Notes: generated by a model from the sequence alone, not told the origin. A stretch of 64,000 bases of DNA from CAZVGZ01 sp964627605 (GCA_964627605.1 CAZVGZ010000007.1:43323-107322), one strand, 5' to 3'. Positions 32,815 to 41,622 are shown, counted from the stretch's first letter. Numbers and translations: made by a program.

Positions 32815-33444
32815 CTATCGTGAGTAGAGTTCGATAATCAACTGCTCTTCTACCGGCACCGGAATGTCCTCGCGCGCCGGAAGCTCCATTAGCTCACCCC
32901 TAAGCGCAGCTTTGTCCACAGACAACCACGGGACCGCTTTGCTCGCCGAGGTTCCAAGAGCTTCGTGGATCACGGCTAACTCTCGGCTGCTCTCCTGAAC
33001 CTGCACCGCGTCACCAGGCGATACCTGGTATGAAGGGATTTTCACCCTGCCGCCGTTGACCGTGACGTGGCCATGGACGACAAGCTGCCTGGCTGCTGGG
33101 CGCGAAGGGGCAAACCCGAAGCGGAACACCAGATTGTCCAACCGACATTCCAGAGCACGCAGTAGGTTTTCTCCGGTCACGCCTGCCTTGCGACTGGCAC
33201 CGTCGTAGTAACGACGGAATTGTTTTTCCATAACGCCGTAGTAGCGCTTCGCCTTCTGCTTTTCGCGCAGCTGCCGTCCGTACTCCTGTTGCCGTCCCCT
33301 CCGTGGGGTCGGGCCGTGTTGTCCAGGCGGATAGTTGCGCCGGTCAACACTGCATTTTTCAGAGAAACAGCGGCTGCCTTTCAGGTAGAGCTTAATGCCC
33401 TCTCGACGGCAGAGCTTACAGACCGAGTCTCGGTACCGTGCCAT
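32815..33444 (-). CDS. rpsD: 30S ribosomal protein S4
   Basis: A 209-residue primary 16S-binding protein. The N-terminus has the zinc-type cysteines CKLCRREGIKLYLKGSRCF and a following C, then GRQQEYGRQLREKQKAKRYYG and the S4 RNA-binding fold (LDNLVFRFGFAPSRPAARQLVVHGHV). In many bacteria S4 represses the alpha operon. It lies between rpsK and rpoA as usual. Confidence 0.97.
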   Translation of the reverse strand: MARYRDSVCKLCRREGIKLYLKGSRCFSEKCSVDRRNYPPGQHGPTPRRGRQQEYGRQLREKQKAKRYYGVMEKQFRRYYDGASRKAGVTGENLLRALECRLDNLVFRFGFAPSRPAARQLVVHGHVTVNGGRVKIPSYQVSPGDAVQVQESSRELAVIHEALGTSASKAVPWLSVDKAALRGELMELPAREDIPVPVEEQLIIELYSR

Positions 33445-33475
33445 AAACTGGGGTTCTCCTAGTTGCCGTCAGCGA

Positions 33476-33859
33476 TTAGACGCGACGGCGTTTGGGCGGA
33501 CGACACCCGTTATGGGGGATGGGAGTCACGTCCTTGATTGCACTGATTTCTAAACCAGCCGCCTGAAGCGCGCGAACCGCCGCTTCCCTTCCGACGCCTG
33601 GACCTTTGACCCACACCTCCACACGGCGCATCCCAAGCTCCAATGCCTCTTCAGCAGCATGTTGGGCTGACAACTGGGCGGCGAAAGGTGTGCTCTTGCG
33701 CGACCCTTTGAAGGTGCCGTTGCGGCCCCCAGACGCCCAAGATACCACATCGCCGGTGGTGCTTGTGATCGTGATGATGGTGTTGTTGAACGTCGCCTTA
33801 ACGTGCGCGATGCCGTTGGCTTCAACACTCTGCTTACGTCCTGCGCGTGGCGGTGCCAT
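33476..33859 (-). CDS. rpsK: 30S ribosomal protein S11
   Basis: A 127-residue platform protein near the mRNA exit. Hallmarks are HVKATFNNTIITITSTTGD, GSRKSTPFAAQLSA and the C-terminal DVTPIPHNGCRPPKRRRV. It lies 48 nt downstream of rpsM, in standard alpha operon order. Confidence 0.98.
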   Translation of the reverse strand: MAPPRAGRKQSVEANGIAHVKATFNNTIITITSTTGDVVSWASGGRNGTFKGSRKSTPFAAQLSAQHAAEEALELGMRRVEVWVKGPGVGREAAVRALQAAGLEISAIKDVTPIPHNGCRPPKRRRV

Positions 33860-33907
33860 AGTCTCTCCTTCTGCCTCAAGCCGATACTAACAGTCCGGCA
33901 GGAAGTT

Positions 33908-34288
33908 TTAGCGTTTGCCCTTAGCGGACGATCCGGCAACAGTACGCCGCGGACCCTTGCGGCTACGGGCGTTGGTGTGCGTGCGCTGCCCTCTCACCGG
34001 GAGCCCGCGCCTATGGCGCAGCCCACGGTAGGAACCGATGTCCATTAGCCTCTTGATGTTGAGTTGGACCTCGGTGCGCAGTGTTCCTTCGGTTTTGAAC
34101 TGGGTCTCAATGACCTGTCGCAATCTGGCGACTTCGTCTTCGGTTAAGTCGGATACTCTGGTGTCGGGACTGACCTGAGTAGCGTCCAGAATCTCCACAG
34201 CGGCTGTACGGCCAATACCGTATATGGCTGTCAGGGCTATTTCAGTCCGTCTTTCGCGGGGTAGTTCAACGCCTGCTATACGTGCCAT
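33908..34288 (-). CDS. rpsM: 30S ribosomal protein S13
   Basis: A 126-residue protein of the 30S head that contacts P-site tRNA. It begins MARIAGVELPRERRTEIALT and ends in the basic tRNA-contacting tail (RGQRTHTNARSRKGPRRTV). It lies 20 nt after rpmJ. Confidence 0.98.
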   Translation of the reverse strand: MARIAGVELPRERRTEIALTAIYGIGRTAAVEILDATQVSPDTRVSDLTEDEVARLRQVIETQFKTEGTLRTEVQLNIKRLMDIGSYRGLRHRRGLPVRGQRTHTNARSRKGPRRTVAGSSAKGKR

Positions 34289-34308
34289 TACGCGCTCCCG
34301 TAGCGGGA

Positions 34309-34431
34309 CTAGCCCTGCCGCTGGTTGTGCCTCTGTTTGGCTGGGTCCGAACAGATCACCCGCACTACACCGCGCCGCCGGACGATCTTACACTTTGGAC
34401 AGATTTTTTTAACGGACGATCGCACTTTCAT
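34309..34431 (-). CDS. rpmJ: 50S ribosomal protein L36 (zinc form)
   Basis: A 40-residue protein beginning MKVRSSVKKICPKCK and ending SDPAKQRHNQRQG. Zinc ligands are C11, C14, C27 and H35. It lies between infA and rpsM, its standard place. The length is two to three residues above the usual 37-38. Confidence 0.95.
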   Translation of the reverse strand: MKVRSSVKKICPKCKIVRRRGVVRVICSDPAKQRHNQRQG

Positions 34432-34546
34432 TTCTGTACCCTCACCGTCTTCTCGTTCGCTTCAACAGATGTTAGACCTTATCTAAACCGCCGCCCTTCT
34501 ATACTCACCTCAACATCACCCATATTCCTAATCTCTCGCGATAGGG

Positions 34547-34765
34547 TTATCGGTATCTGAACGTGATCCGTCCCCTAGTCAGGTCGTAGGGCGACAGCTC
34601 CACTTGAACTTTGTCACCTGGCTTGATGGTGATCGAGTGGAGACGCATTTTGCCCGACGTACGCGCCAGACATTCGTGCCCGTTCTCAAGCTCCACGCGG
34701 AACTGAGCGTTTGGCAGCGCCTCGCTGACTGTACCCTCTACCTGTATCGCTTCTTCTTTTGGCAC
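34547..34765 (-). CDS. infA: Translation initiation factor IF-1
   Basis: A 72-residue OB-fold factor that occupies the 30S A site during initiation. It begins MPKEEAIQVEGTVSEALPNA, with MRLHSITIKPGDKVQVELSP and ends RGRITFRYR. It lies between adk and rpmJ. The methionine aminopeptidase gene that often separates adk and infA is absent; only 70 nt lie between them. Confidence 0.97.
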   Translation of the reverse strand: MPKEEAIQVEGTVSEALPNAQFRVELENGHECLARTSGKMRLHSITIKPGDKVQVELSPYDLTRGRITFRYR

Positions 34766-34835
34766 TTTACTCCCTAGTTATGTACACGATCCACTCGCTC
34801 TGCCGTCTACCTCGCCACCGAACCCATCAGGACCG

Positions 34836-35480
34836 TCAGCCACCTATCATCTTTTCTATCTCTACCGACACTGCGTTCTGCCCGATTGAGCCGTTCACCG
34901 GCGCCAACAGACCCAGTTTTTTGTAAAACGACACGAGCGACTCAGTCTGATCATGATAGACCGCCAACCTCGACCGGATAGTCGCTGGTTTGTCGTCGTC
35001 TCTCTGCACTAATGGCCCGCCACACTCGTCGCAGATACCATCCTTCACAGGTGGATTGCTATCGATGTTGAAAACCGCGTTGCATGCCGGGCAGACTCTT
35101 CGCGATCCTAGACGCCCGACTATCTCATCATCGGTCACGTCGATCAGAACCACGTAGTCAAGCTTCTCACTTCGGTCGGCCAACAACTCGCCCAACGCTT
35201 CAGCCTGAACGACCGTTCGTGGAAACCCGTCCAACAAGAACCCTGCTGCGGCATCTGGTTCTTGTAATCTTTCTCGGATCAGGTCAATTACAATCTCATC
35301 CGATACCAAGTCGCCCCGGTCCATGATGCCGGCAACCTTTTTGCCCAACTCTGTGCCTTTTGCTCGCGACTCTCTTAGCAGGTCGCCTGTAGAAATCTGA
35401 GGAATCCCATTTCGCTCAGTTATGAGCACACCCTGGGTTCCCTTGCCGCTGCCTGGTGGTCCCAACATGATGATTCGCAT
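34836..35480 (-). CDS. adk: Adenylate kinase (zinc LID type)
   Basis: A 214-residue enzyme that converts ATP + AMP to 2 ADP. The P loop is GPPGSGKGTQ, the AMP site is GFPRTVVQAEAL, and the LID has the zinc cysteines CPAC...CDEC found in Gram-positive-like and Chloroflexota enzymes. The start is the ATG at 35480 near GGAAGGTGGG; a GTG 9 nt upstream is less likely. It follows secY as in most spc operons. Confidence 0.96.
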   Translation of the reverse strand: MRIIMLGPPGSGKGTQGVLITERNGIPQISTGDLLRESRAKGTELGKKVAGIMDRGDLVSDEIVIDLIRERLQEPDAAAGFLLDGFPRTVVQAEALGELLADRSEKLDYVVLIDVTDDEIVGRLGSRRVCPACNAVFNIDSNPPVKDGICDECGGPLVQRDDDKPATIRSRLAVYHDQTESLVSFYKKLGLLAPVNGSIGQNAVSVEIEKMIGG

Positions 35481-35541
35481 GTGACCCACCTTCCGGTCCC
35501 GCTCAACTCATGCCCAAGCGAACAAGTCCAGACGCCAAACT

Positions 35542-36888
35542 CTATCCTCGGCGCCCCCGCACCTTGCCACGCTTGAGAAATCCGTCGTAGTGGCGGGTAA
35601 GGAGCTGCGTTTCTACTTTTTCGAGCGTGTCCAGCGCAACACCCACAACAATCAGAAGTCCGGTTCCTCCAAAGAAATCGGAGAACGCCGGGTCTACCGT
35701 GGTGTTGAAAACAAGCTGAAACATCGTGATTACGATCACCGGGAACGCTGCTATAAGAGCCAGGAAGACCGATCCTGGCAGTGTGATTTTCGTCAATATA
35801 TTGTCTATATGCGCTGCGGTTCTGGCGCCAGGGCGAACGCCGGGGATAAACCCGCCGTGCTGCCGCATATTCCGAGCCAAATCCATCGGGTTAAAGACGA
35901 TCGCTGTGTAGAAATATGAGAAGAATATGATCATCAAACCGTACGGAATCCAGTAGGTGAAAGTCGTTGGCTCCAAAGCAGAAGCCAACCAATCTATAAA
36001 TCCAGGCTCAGCTCCTTCAGAAACTGGCAGAAATCCGACTATAGTAGTGGGCACTAACATTATCGCCTGGGCAAAGATGATAGGCATAACGCCCGATGTG
36101 TTCACCCTGAGCGGGATATGCGTGCTCTGTCCGCCGTAGACTTTGCGCCCGACAATCCTCTTGGCGTACTGCACCGGGATTTTTCTGACGCCCATCGTGA
36201 TAAACACCACCGCCGCGATGGTGAGCACCATAAGCGCGAAAAGCCCAAGATTGGGTAGTAGGCCGCCCTGGTCCACCTGCCCAATGCTGCGAACCTGATT
36301 GATTATCGCGTGGGGCAGCCGAGCGACGATTCCGATGAAGATCAACAGGCTGATACCGTTGCCGACCCCATGCTCGGTGATCTGCTCGCCCATCCACATG
36401 ATAAATATACACCCGGTAGTCATGGTAATCATAACCACCGCCATAAACATGAAGCTGCTGTCCACTAAGTTAACGCTCTGCTGGAGCAAGAAACCACCGA
36501 CGCCGATGCTCTGCACCGCCGCCAACGCCACCGTTAGGTAGCGACTCCACTGGTTAATCTTCCGCTGACCCTCGGGGCCTTCCTGTTGCAGTTTGTGCAG
36601 CGGCGGGAAAACCGATCCCAGCAACTGGAAAATAATTGATGCCGAAATGTGGGGCATGATGCCCAAAGCGAATATGGTCGCCTGCTTGAAGTAGCCACCG
36701 GCGAAAAGGTCATATATGGCAAAAACGTCCCGACCGCGCTGGCTGAACACCTGTGCCAACGCCTCGGTATCTATCCCCGGCGTCGGGATGGCACCACCGA
36801 TGCGGTATACCATCAACATGCCGAACGTGAACAACACGCGTCGACGAAGCTCAGGAACTTTAAAAACGTTGCCAAAACGCTCAATCAC
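35542..36888 (-). CDS. secY: Protein translocase channel subunit SecY
   Basis: The 448-residue pore of the Sec translocon, with ten membrane helices. Landmarks: MLMVYRIGGAIPTPGID at the N-terminus, GIMPHISASIIFQLLGSVFP, and the conserved cytosolic loops (PVQYAKRIVGRKVYGGQSTH). The ATG at 36888 overlaps the rplO stop as ATGA, indicating coupled translation. Partner SecE is encoded at 61658. Confidence 0.97.
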   Translation of the reverse strand: MIERFGNVFKVPELRRRVLFTFGMLMVYRIGGAIPTPGIDTEALAQVFSQRGRDVFAIYDLFAGGYFKQATIFALGIMPHISASIIFQLLGSVFPPLHKLQQEGPEGQRKINQWSRYLTVALAAVQSIGVGGFLLQQSVNLVDSSFMFMAVVMITMTTGCIFIMWMGEQITEHGVGNGISLLIFIGIVARLPHAIINQVRSIGQVDQGGLLPNLGLFALMVLTIAAVVFITMGVRKIPVQYAKRIVGRKVYGGQSTHIPLRVNTSGVMPIIFAQAIMLVPTTIVGFLPVSEGAEPGFIDWLASALEPTTFTYWIPYGLMIIFFSYFYTAIVFNPMDLARNMRQHGGFIPGVRPGARTAAHIDNILTKITLPGSVFLALIAAFPVIVITMFQLVFNTTVDPAFSDFFGGTGLLIVVGVALDTLEKVETQLLTRHYDGFLKRGKVRGRRG

Positions 36889-37343
36889 GCCCGCACCTCG
36901 ACCCGCCCACCTGCAGCTTCAATCTTGGCTTTTGCCGACTCACTAAACGCATCCGCCGTCACTGCGACAGACTTGCTCCACTCTCCATCGCCTAAAACTT
37001 TTATGCGCCTGAGTGCGCTCTTGACAGCACCCGAACTCTGCATGGCCTCAGGTGTCACATCACCCTCAATATCGACCTCGGCCAACTTCCCTAAGTTGAC
37101 CACCTGCGTCACCACACGGTTGCGGCTGGTAAATCCGCGTTTGGGAAGTCGCCGCTGCACCGGCATCTGTCCGCCCTCAAACCACGCGCGGCTCTGAGCG
37201 CCAGAACGGGCCTGCTGCCCTTTGTTTCCTTTTCCTGCGGTGTTGCCGGTTCCCGATCCGGCACCACGGCCGATCCGTTTGCGGTTGCGCTTGGCCCCAG
37301 GGGGCTGCGACAGATTTGACAGATCAATCGTCTTGTTGGCCAT
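36885..37343 (-). CDS. rplO: 50S ribosomal protein L15
   Basis: A 152-residue protein. It starts MANKTIDLSNLSQPPGAKRN, followed by the Gly/Arg-rich RKRIGRGAGSGTGNTAGKG that threads into 23S rRNA. The ATG at 37343 is preferred over an upstream in-frame start because family similarity begins there. The stop overlaps the secY start. Confidence 0.96.
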   Translation of the reverse strand: MANKTIDLSNLSQPPGAKRNRKRIGRGAGSGTGNTAGKGNKGQQARSGAQSRAWFEGGQMPVQRRLPKRGFTSRNRVVTQVVNLGKLAEVDIEGDVTPEAMQSSGAVKSALRRIKVLGDGEWSKSVAVTADAFSESAKAKIEAAGGRVEVRA

Positions 37344-37375
37344 CTTTTTTGCGTTCCGTCCCGTACTCGCTAAAT

Positions 37376-37555
37376 TCAAGAGTTTTCAGTCACTTCAACT
37401 AGATGCGAGATTTTGTCTATCATACCCCTAATACTGGGGACGTCTTCGTGCTCTACGGTGTGACCAATTCGCCGAAGCCCCAACCCCTCCAGAGTCCTCT
37501 TGTGCCTCGCTGGCCTACCGATGCCGCTGCGCACCTGCTTTATCTGAATCGTCAT
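37376..37555 (-). CDS. rpmD: 50S ribosomal protein L30
   Basis: A 59-residue protein, MTIQIKQVRSGIGRPARHKR, then TLEGLGLRRIGHTVEHED and GMIDKISHLVEV, matching the L30 fold and length. It lies between rpsE and rplO in the usual order, with 32 nt before rplO. Confidence 0.95.
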   Translation of the reverse strand: MTIQIKQVRSGIGRPARHKRTLEGLGLRRIGHTVEHEDVPSIRGMIDKISHLVEVTENS

Positions 37556-37574
37556 TATCGCTTCCCAGATGGCG

Positions 37575-38162
37575 TCAGGCCGAATCAGCCTGCCGACCCC
37601 GAATGGATTCTATCTCTTTTCGGGTTCTTAGCTGGAGCAATCCATCCAGCGTGGCCATGGCCACATTATGCTCGTTTGTCGATCCCAGCGATTTAGTGAG
37701 CACGTTCTGAATGCCAGCAGCTTGAAGTACAGCTCGCACCGCTTTGCAGGCTATGACACCGGTACCTGGGGCTGCGGGGCGAAGAAGAACTTTGCCGCCG
37801 CCAGAACGGCCAACGATCTGATGCGGGATCGTTCCCTCCTCGATAGGCACGCGAACCATGTCTCTTCGGCCGCGCTGCGCTGCTTTCCTAATCGCTTCTG
37901 GCACTTCCCGCGCCTTGCCCAAAGCAACGCCTACACGACCTTTGCGGTCGCCTACAACAACCACAGCGTTGAAGCGCCTGTCGCGTCCACCTTTGGTCAC
38001 CTTGGAGACGGGCTTGATGTTTACCACATCCTCCACCATGTCCATCTCGTCCATGCCGCCGAACTGCTGATCACGGTCGCCACCACCACGGCCCCTGCCG
38101 CCACCTTGTCCGCCGCCGCGTCCACGACCACCGCCGCTGCGACCTCCGCCTACCTCAGCCAT
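37575..38162 (-). CDS. rpsE: 30S ribosomal protein S5 with Gly/Arg-rich N-terminal extension
   Basis: A 195-residue protein. The S5 core begins near residue 50 (NIKPVSKVTKGGRDRRFNAV, GNGSR-like GDRKGRVGVALGKAREVPEA) and ends normally. Before it lies a low-complexity RGG-type tail (about residues 5-32, repeats of GGG, RGRGGG) and an acidic DEMDMVED patch. Such a tail is not standard for S5 and could bind rRNA or other RNA. Confidence 0.96.
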   Translation of the reverse strand: MAEVGGGRSGGGRGRGGGQGGGRGRGGGDRDQQFGGMDEMDMVEDVVNIKPVSKVTKGGRDRRFNAVVVVGDRKGRVGVALGKAREVPEAIRKAAQRGRRDMVRVPIEEGTIPHQIVGRSGGGKVLLRPAAPGTGVIACKAVRAVLQAAGIQNVLTKSLGSTNEHNVAMATLDGLLQLRTRKEIESIRGRQADSA

Positions 38163-38192
38163 GCATTTGCCTCGCTGCTTTCGCGCTACTCG

Positions 38193-38519
38193 TCAAAAGA
38201 TCAAACCCTCGGCCCGTGCGCCTTCGGCAAGAGCTTTGACACGTCCGTGGTAGAGATTGCCGTTGCGATCGAACACGACTTTGGCGATTCCCAAAGCTTT
38301 CGCCTTTCGAGCGATCTCGCGACCGACGGCATTTGCTATCTCTTGCTGACTGCCACCGGCTTCGAGCGACTTAGCTCTGCTCGACACGCCGCAAACCGGG
38401 CCGCCTTCGATATCGTTTACCACATGGGCCTGAATGCTTCGATGCCCACGTGAGATAACCAGTCTGGGACGCTCAGCTGTGCCTAACGCCACTCTACGTC
38501 CATGAATTCTAACCGCCAT
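38193..38519 (-). CDS. rplR: 50S ribosomal protein L18
   Basis: A 108-residue 5S rRNA-binding protein: ERPRLVISRGHRSIQAHVVN near the N-terminus, AREIARKAKALGIAKVVFDR-type core and the terminal GRVKALAEGARAEGL. It lacks the basic N-terminal ~10 residues of longer homologues. Located between rplF and rpsE. Confidence 0.96.
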   Translation of the reverse strand: MAVRIHGRRVALGTAERPRLVISRGHRSIQAHVVNDIEGGPVCGVSSRAKSLEAGGSQQEIANAVGREIARKAKALGIAKVVFDRNGNLYHGRVKALAEGARAEGLIF

Positions 38520-38532
38520 TTACATCCTCGCC

Positions 38533-39105
38533 TTAGACAGCCGTCTTACCGGCCTTGTATGCGACATGCTCATCAATGTACCTGATACCTTTGCCTTTGT
38601 ATGGCTCAGGCGGGCGGATCGCCCTAAGGTCTGCGGCGATCTGCCCTACACGCTGCTTATCAGCCCCTCGGACCACTAGGGGGATGGTTGGCTGACTGTT
38701 GCCCTGAATTACCAAACTCCCCAACTCGCCTACCTCAAATTCTATGCCTTCGCCACCATTAACCGTCACCGGGTGAGAGAAACCAAGAAGCATCTCCAAC
38801 GACTTGCCTTTGACGGTGGCGCGGTACCCGACACCGACCACCAGAAGCCTTTTTTCATAACCCTCGTTGGTACCCTGAACCGCGTTGGCCAAAAGCGCTC
38901 TGGCCAGACCCCAAGCTCCAGGGGTGTCAATTTTCTCCGGGTCCACAGTCACGGTTGCAGTTTTCTCGTCCAACGCGATGTCTACACCACGAGGAACATT
39001 GACAGTGACTTTGCCCTTGGAGCCGCTGACCGACACGTTGCGTCCGTCAATCACGACTTTTGTGCCATCGGGCAGATCTATTGGTTGTCGTCCTACACGC
39101 GACAC
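38533..39105 (-). CDS. rplF: 50S ribosomal protein L6
   Basis: A 190-residue protein that starts with GTG at 39105, 7 nt after GAGGAGG: (M)SRVGRQPIDLPDGTKVVID. Two L6 repeats follow, ending in RPPEPYKGKGIRY, the family signature. It lies 10 nt after rpsH. Confidence 0.96.
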   Translation of the reverse strand: MSRVGRQPIDLPDGTKVVIDGRNVSVSGSKGKVTVNVPRGVDIALDEKTATVTVDPEKIDTPGAWGLARALLANAVQGTNEGYEKRLLVVGVGYRATVKGKSLEMLLGFSHPVTVNGGEGIEFEVGELGSLVIQGNSQPTIPLVVRGADKQRVGQIAADLRAIRPPEPYKGKGIRYIDEHVAYKAGKTAV

Positions 39106-39115
39106 GTTGCCTCCT

Positions 39116-39514
39116 CTACCAAACCTGACAAAGAACCTCGCCGCCGACACCTGCACGTCTACAGTCCTGATCGGTCATCACGCCCTTTGATGTCGAAAGG
39201 ACAGCGATACCAAGCCCATCCAAAACTCTGGGCAGCTCACCGACTCCGGCATAACGCCTGCATCCAGGTTTGCTAATGCGGTCTATTCCCCTAATGACGG
39301 GGCGACCTTCGCGATCGTATCGAATCACGAGTCTCAGCGCTGGATAGCCAGCTAGAGTGGTCTCGTCCACCTGCGCCACGAACCTCTCGTCCAGCAGTAT
39401 TTTGGCGATTTCGGCCTTCAGTCCCGAACGTGGGACATCCACCCATTTGTGCCCAGCGCCACATGCGTTGCGAATCCGCGTGAGCATATCGGCGACTGTG
39501 TCTGTCATAGCCAT
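39116..39514 (-). CDS. rpsH: 30S ribosomal protein S8
   Basis: A 132-residue 16S-binding protein beginning MAMTDTVADMLTRIRNA. The C-terminal signature STSKGVMTDQDCRRAGVGGE is present. In many bacteria S8 represses the spc operon. The ATG at 39508 is an alternative start. Confidence 0.97.
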   Translation of the reverse strand: MAMTDTVADMLTRIRNACGAGHKWVDVPRSGLKAEIAKILLDERFVAQVDETTLAGYPALRLVIRYDREGRPVIRGIDRISKPGCRRYAGVGELPRVLDGLGIAVLSTSKGVMTDQDCRRAGVGGEVLCQVW

Positions 39515-39556
39515 ACTAGTTTAGCCCCTTGAGTACCACCACTGCTGGCGGCTTTT

Positions 39557-39742
39557 TCACCAACTGGCTTTTGTGATTCCCGGGATCTCCCCGGCCAACG
39601 CCAGCTCACGAAAACAGATTCTACAAAGCGCGAACTTGCGCAAGAAAGCTCTTGATCGGCCACAACGGTGACATCTGTTGTAGGCCCTGACCTTGAACTT
39701 GGGCGTTCGTTTGTGCCTGGCGATCCAACACTTCTTTGCCAC
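39557..39742 (-). CDS. rpsN: 30S ribosomal protein S14, zinc-binding type
   Basis: A 61-residue short (type Z) S14 with the zinc motif CHRCGRSRAFLRKFALCRIC. It begins MAKKCWIARHKRTPKFKVRA. Located between rplE and rpsH. Confidence 0.97.
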   Translation of the reverse strand: MAKKCWIARHKRTPKFKVRAYNRCHRCGRSRAFLRKFALCRICFRELALAGEIPGITKASW

Positions 39743-39768
39743 GTCGGCGATCCCTGCGATTAGTGAGT

Positions 39769-40329
39769 TTAGTCTTCTGTCTGCGCCACCTGCTCAAACG
39801 GCATTCCCAGACCTCTAAGGAGGGCCAAGGCTTCCTCGTCGGTGTTGGCGGTAGTGACGATGACCACGTCCATCCCTCTTGTCTGGTCGATGCTGTCGAG
39901 GTCGATCTCCGGGAATATCGTCTGTTCGGTGAGACCCAACGAGTAGTTACCCCTACCGTCGAACGCTCGCGACTTGACGCCCCTGAAATCCCTTATCCTC
40001 GGTATCGCTACTGTCAGCAGTCGATCAAGGAACTCATACATCCGTTCCCTACGAAGCGTTACGGCGCACCCGACAGGAAGTCCTGCGCGCAACTTGAAAT
40101 TAGAGATGGCTTTGCGGGACAGGCGAACATTGGGCTGCTGCCCGGTTATTCGCGACAGGTCGCTCATTGCGCCATCAAGAATCTTGGCATTTGTTGCCGC
40201 TTCGCCGATGCCCATGTTTACCACGATCTTGGACAGTCGTGGCAACTGCATCGGATTGATATACCCAAACTGTTCGGTCAACGAAACTATCACCTCGTTG
40301 TCGTATCTCTCCCGCAGGCGCGCTACCAT
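39769..40329 (-). CDS. rplE: 50S ribosomal protein L5
   Basis: A 186-residue 5S rRNA-binding protein: LREYD-like start MVARLRERYDNEVIVSLTEQ, PRLSKIVVNMGIGEA, and GMDVVIVTTANTDEEALALL at the end. The frame is open upstream into rplX, but similarity begins at the ATG 40329 behind AGGGA. Confidence 0.96.
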   Translation of the reverse strand: MVARLRERYDNEVIVSLTEQFGYINPMQLPRLSKIVVNMGIGEAATNAKILDGAMSDLSRITGQQPNVRLSRKAISNFKLRAGLPVGCAVTLRRERMYEFLDRLLTVAIPRIRDFRGVKSRAFDGRGNYSLGLTEQTIFPEIDLDSIDQTRGMDVVIVTTANTDEEALALLRGLGMPFEQVAQTED

Positions 40330-40348
40330 TGTATCGTCGTTCCCTGTG

Positions 40349-40657
40349 TCAGGTGATGACTTCGCCGCAGTGAGTGCAAAGCCGGACCTTCCGGCCGTCA
40401 TCCAATCTCTGATGCCTGACCCTGCGGCCTCTGTCGCAAGTTGGGCAGATCGGGAGCAGATTGGACACATGGACCGGGGCGCTATCTTCTATGCGACCAC
40501 CGGGCTGCTGTCCTGCCTGTTTCTGGTGCCTGATAATCGTGCCGACCTGTTCCACCAACGCCCGCTCCCTCTCAGGAAACACGCGCAAAACTTTGTGCCG
40601 CGCCCCACGGTCGTTTCCAGCAATTACCTCAACATTGTCACCATTGCGGATATGCAT
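40349..40657 (-). CDS. rplX: 50S ribosomal protein L24 with zinc-ribbon C-terminus
   Basis: A 102-residue KOW-domain protein that starts 23S assembly (MHIRNGDNVEVIAGNDRGAR, VSNLLP). Its C-terminal part has CPTC ... CTHC, a zinc ribbon present only in some lineages. Located between rplN and rplE. Confidence 0.96.
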   Translation of the reverse strand: MHIRNGDNVEVIAGNDRGARHKVLRVFPERERALVEQVGTIIRHQKQAGQQPGGRIEDSAPVHVSNLLPICPTCDRGRRVRHQRLDDGRKVRLCTHCGEVIT

Positions 40658-40696
40658 CTTTACTCCTGATTAGTCAGTCCCTAGAAAACTTCCGAC

Positions 40697-41065
40697 CTAG
40701 AGAACTTCTGGGGCCAGCGAGACAATCCGCGAATATCCACGTTCCCGCAGTTCGCGGGCAACCGGTCCGAAGATCCTTGTTCCCAACGGCTCACCAGCTT
40801 CGTTCAGAAGCACCGCCGCATTCTCATCAAATCTGATATGAGAACCATCAACTCGCCGCTGTGCATGCTTCGTGCGAACGATAACCGCCCTTGAGACGTC
40901 GCCCTTCTTGGTCGCGCCGCCAGGAATGGCATCCTTCACAGAGACAACCACCAGATCGCCGATTCCAGCGTAACGGCGCCTGGAACCACCCAAAACTTTG
41001 ATGGTGTAAATCTCTTTGGCGCCGGTGTTGTCGGCGACCCGCATACGAGTCTGCATCTGAATCAT
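40697..41065 (-). CDS. rplN: 50S ribosomal protein L14
   Basis: A 122-residue protein, MIQMQTRMRVADNTGAKEIY, ending in PVARELRERGYSRIVSLAPEVL. The usual length. Located between rpsQ and rplX. Confidence 0.98.
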   Translation of the reverse strand: MIQMQTRMRVADNTGAKEIYTIKVLGGSRRRYAGIGDLVVVSVKDAIPGGATKKGDVSRAVIVRTKHAQRRVDGSHIRFDENAAVLLNEAGEPLGTRIFGPVARELRERGYSRIVSLAPEVL

Positions 41066-41085
41066 CTAAAGGCTCTTTCGTATTC

Positions 41086-41349
41086 CTACTTGGCTGCGGT
41101 CACGACTTTGACCAAACGCCACCGTTTTGTCTTGCTCATCGGGCGGATCTCCATTATCTCCACCAAATCTCCCTCACGCGCCGTGTTTTCGGGATCGTGG
41201 CAGGAGTACCGCTTGGTCGAACGGTAGCGCCGCTCATAGAGAGGGTGCCTTATCAGTCGCACGACAGCGACTATAATCGTCTTGTCGCCCTTGTCGCTAA
41301 CTACCTTGCCCTGGCGCGTCTTACGCAGAGCACGAACGGTTGTTGTCAT
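41086..41349 (-). CDS. rpsQ: 30S ribosomal protein S17
   Basis: An 87-residue OB-fold 16S-binding protein with GKVVSDKGDKTIIVAVVR and the RPMSKTKRWRLVKVV end. Its ATG overlaps the rpmC stop (41346-41349), indicating coupling. Confidence 0.97.
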   Translation of the reverse strand: MTTTVRALRKTRQGKVVSDKGDKTIIVAVVRLIRHPLYERRYRSTKRYSCHDPENTAREGDLVEIMEIRPMSKTKRWRLVKVVTAAK

Positions 41350-41603
41350 TGGTCGCCATTCTCCGCTTCAGCTTCGGGTGCCGCTGATGCTGTCGTCGCA
41401 GCCAAGTTTCGTAAGCCTAGCTGATCTTCGCGCAATATCGTCTTGATTCGCGCTACTTCACGTCTTTGTGAGCGAAGCACCAAGGGGTTCTCAACATGCT
41501 GAGTCACCTGTCGGAATTTCAGATTCCAGAGTGAACGCTCTGCATCCTCAAGCGCCGACTGCGCCTCCGCCCTTGTCATTCGCCGTATCTCGTCGGTTTC
41601 CAC
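41346..41603 (-). CDS. rpmC: 50S ribosomal protein L29
   Basis: An 85-residue two-helix protein (LEDAERSLWNLKFRQVTQHV, RREVARIKTILRE) at the exit tunnel, extended by some 15 acidic/alanine residues at the C-terminus. It precedes rpsQ as usual. Confidence 0.95.
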   Translation of the reverse strand: METDEIRRMTRAEAQSALEDAERSLWNLKFRQVTQHVENPLVLRSQRREVARIKTILREDQLGLRNLAATTASAAPEAEAENGDQ

Positions 41604-41622
41604 GCCGCTTCCCCTAAACCTT

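Noticed and set aside
37668..38453. A 261-codon + strand frame opposite rpsE and rplR
   Set aside because: It is fully antisense to two well-supported ribosomal protein genes, has no recognisable domain and no ribosome site.
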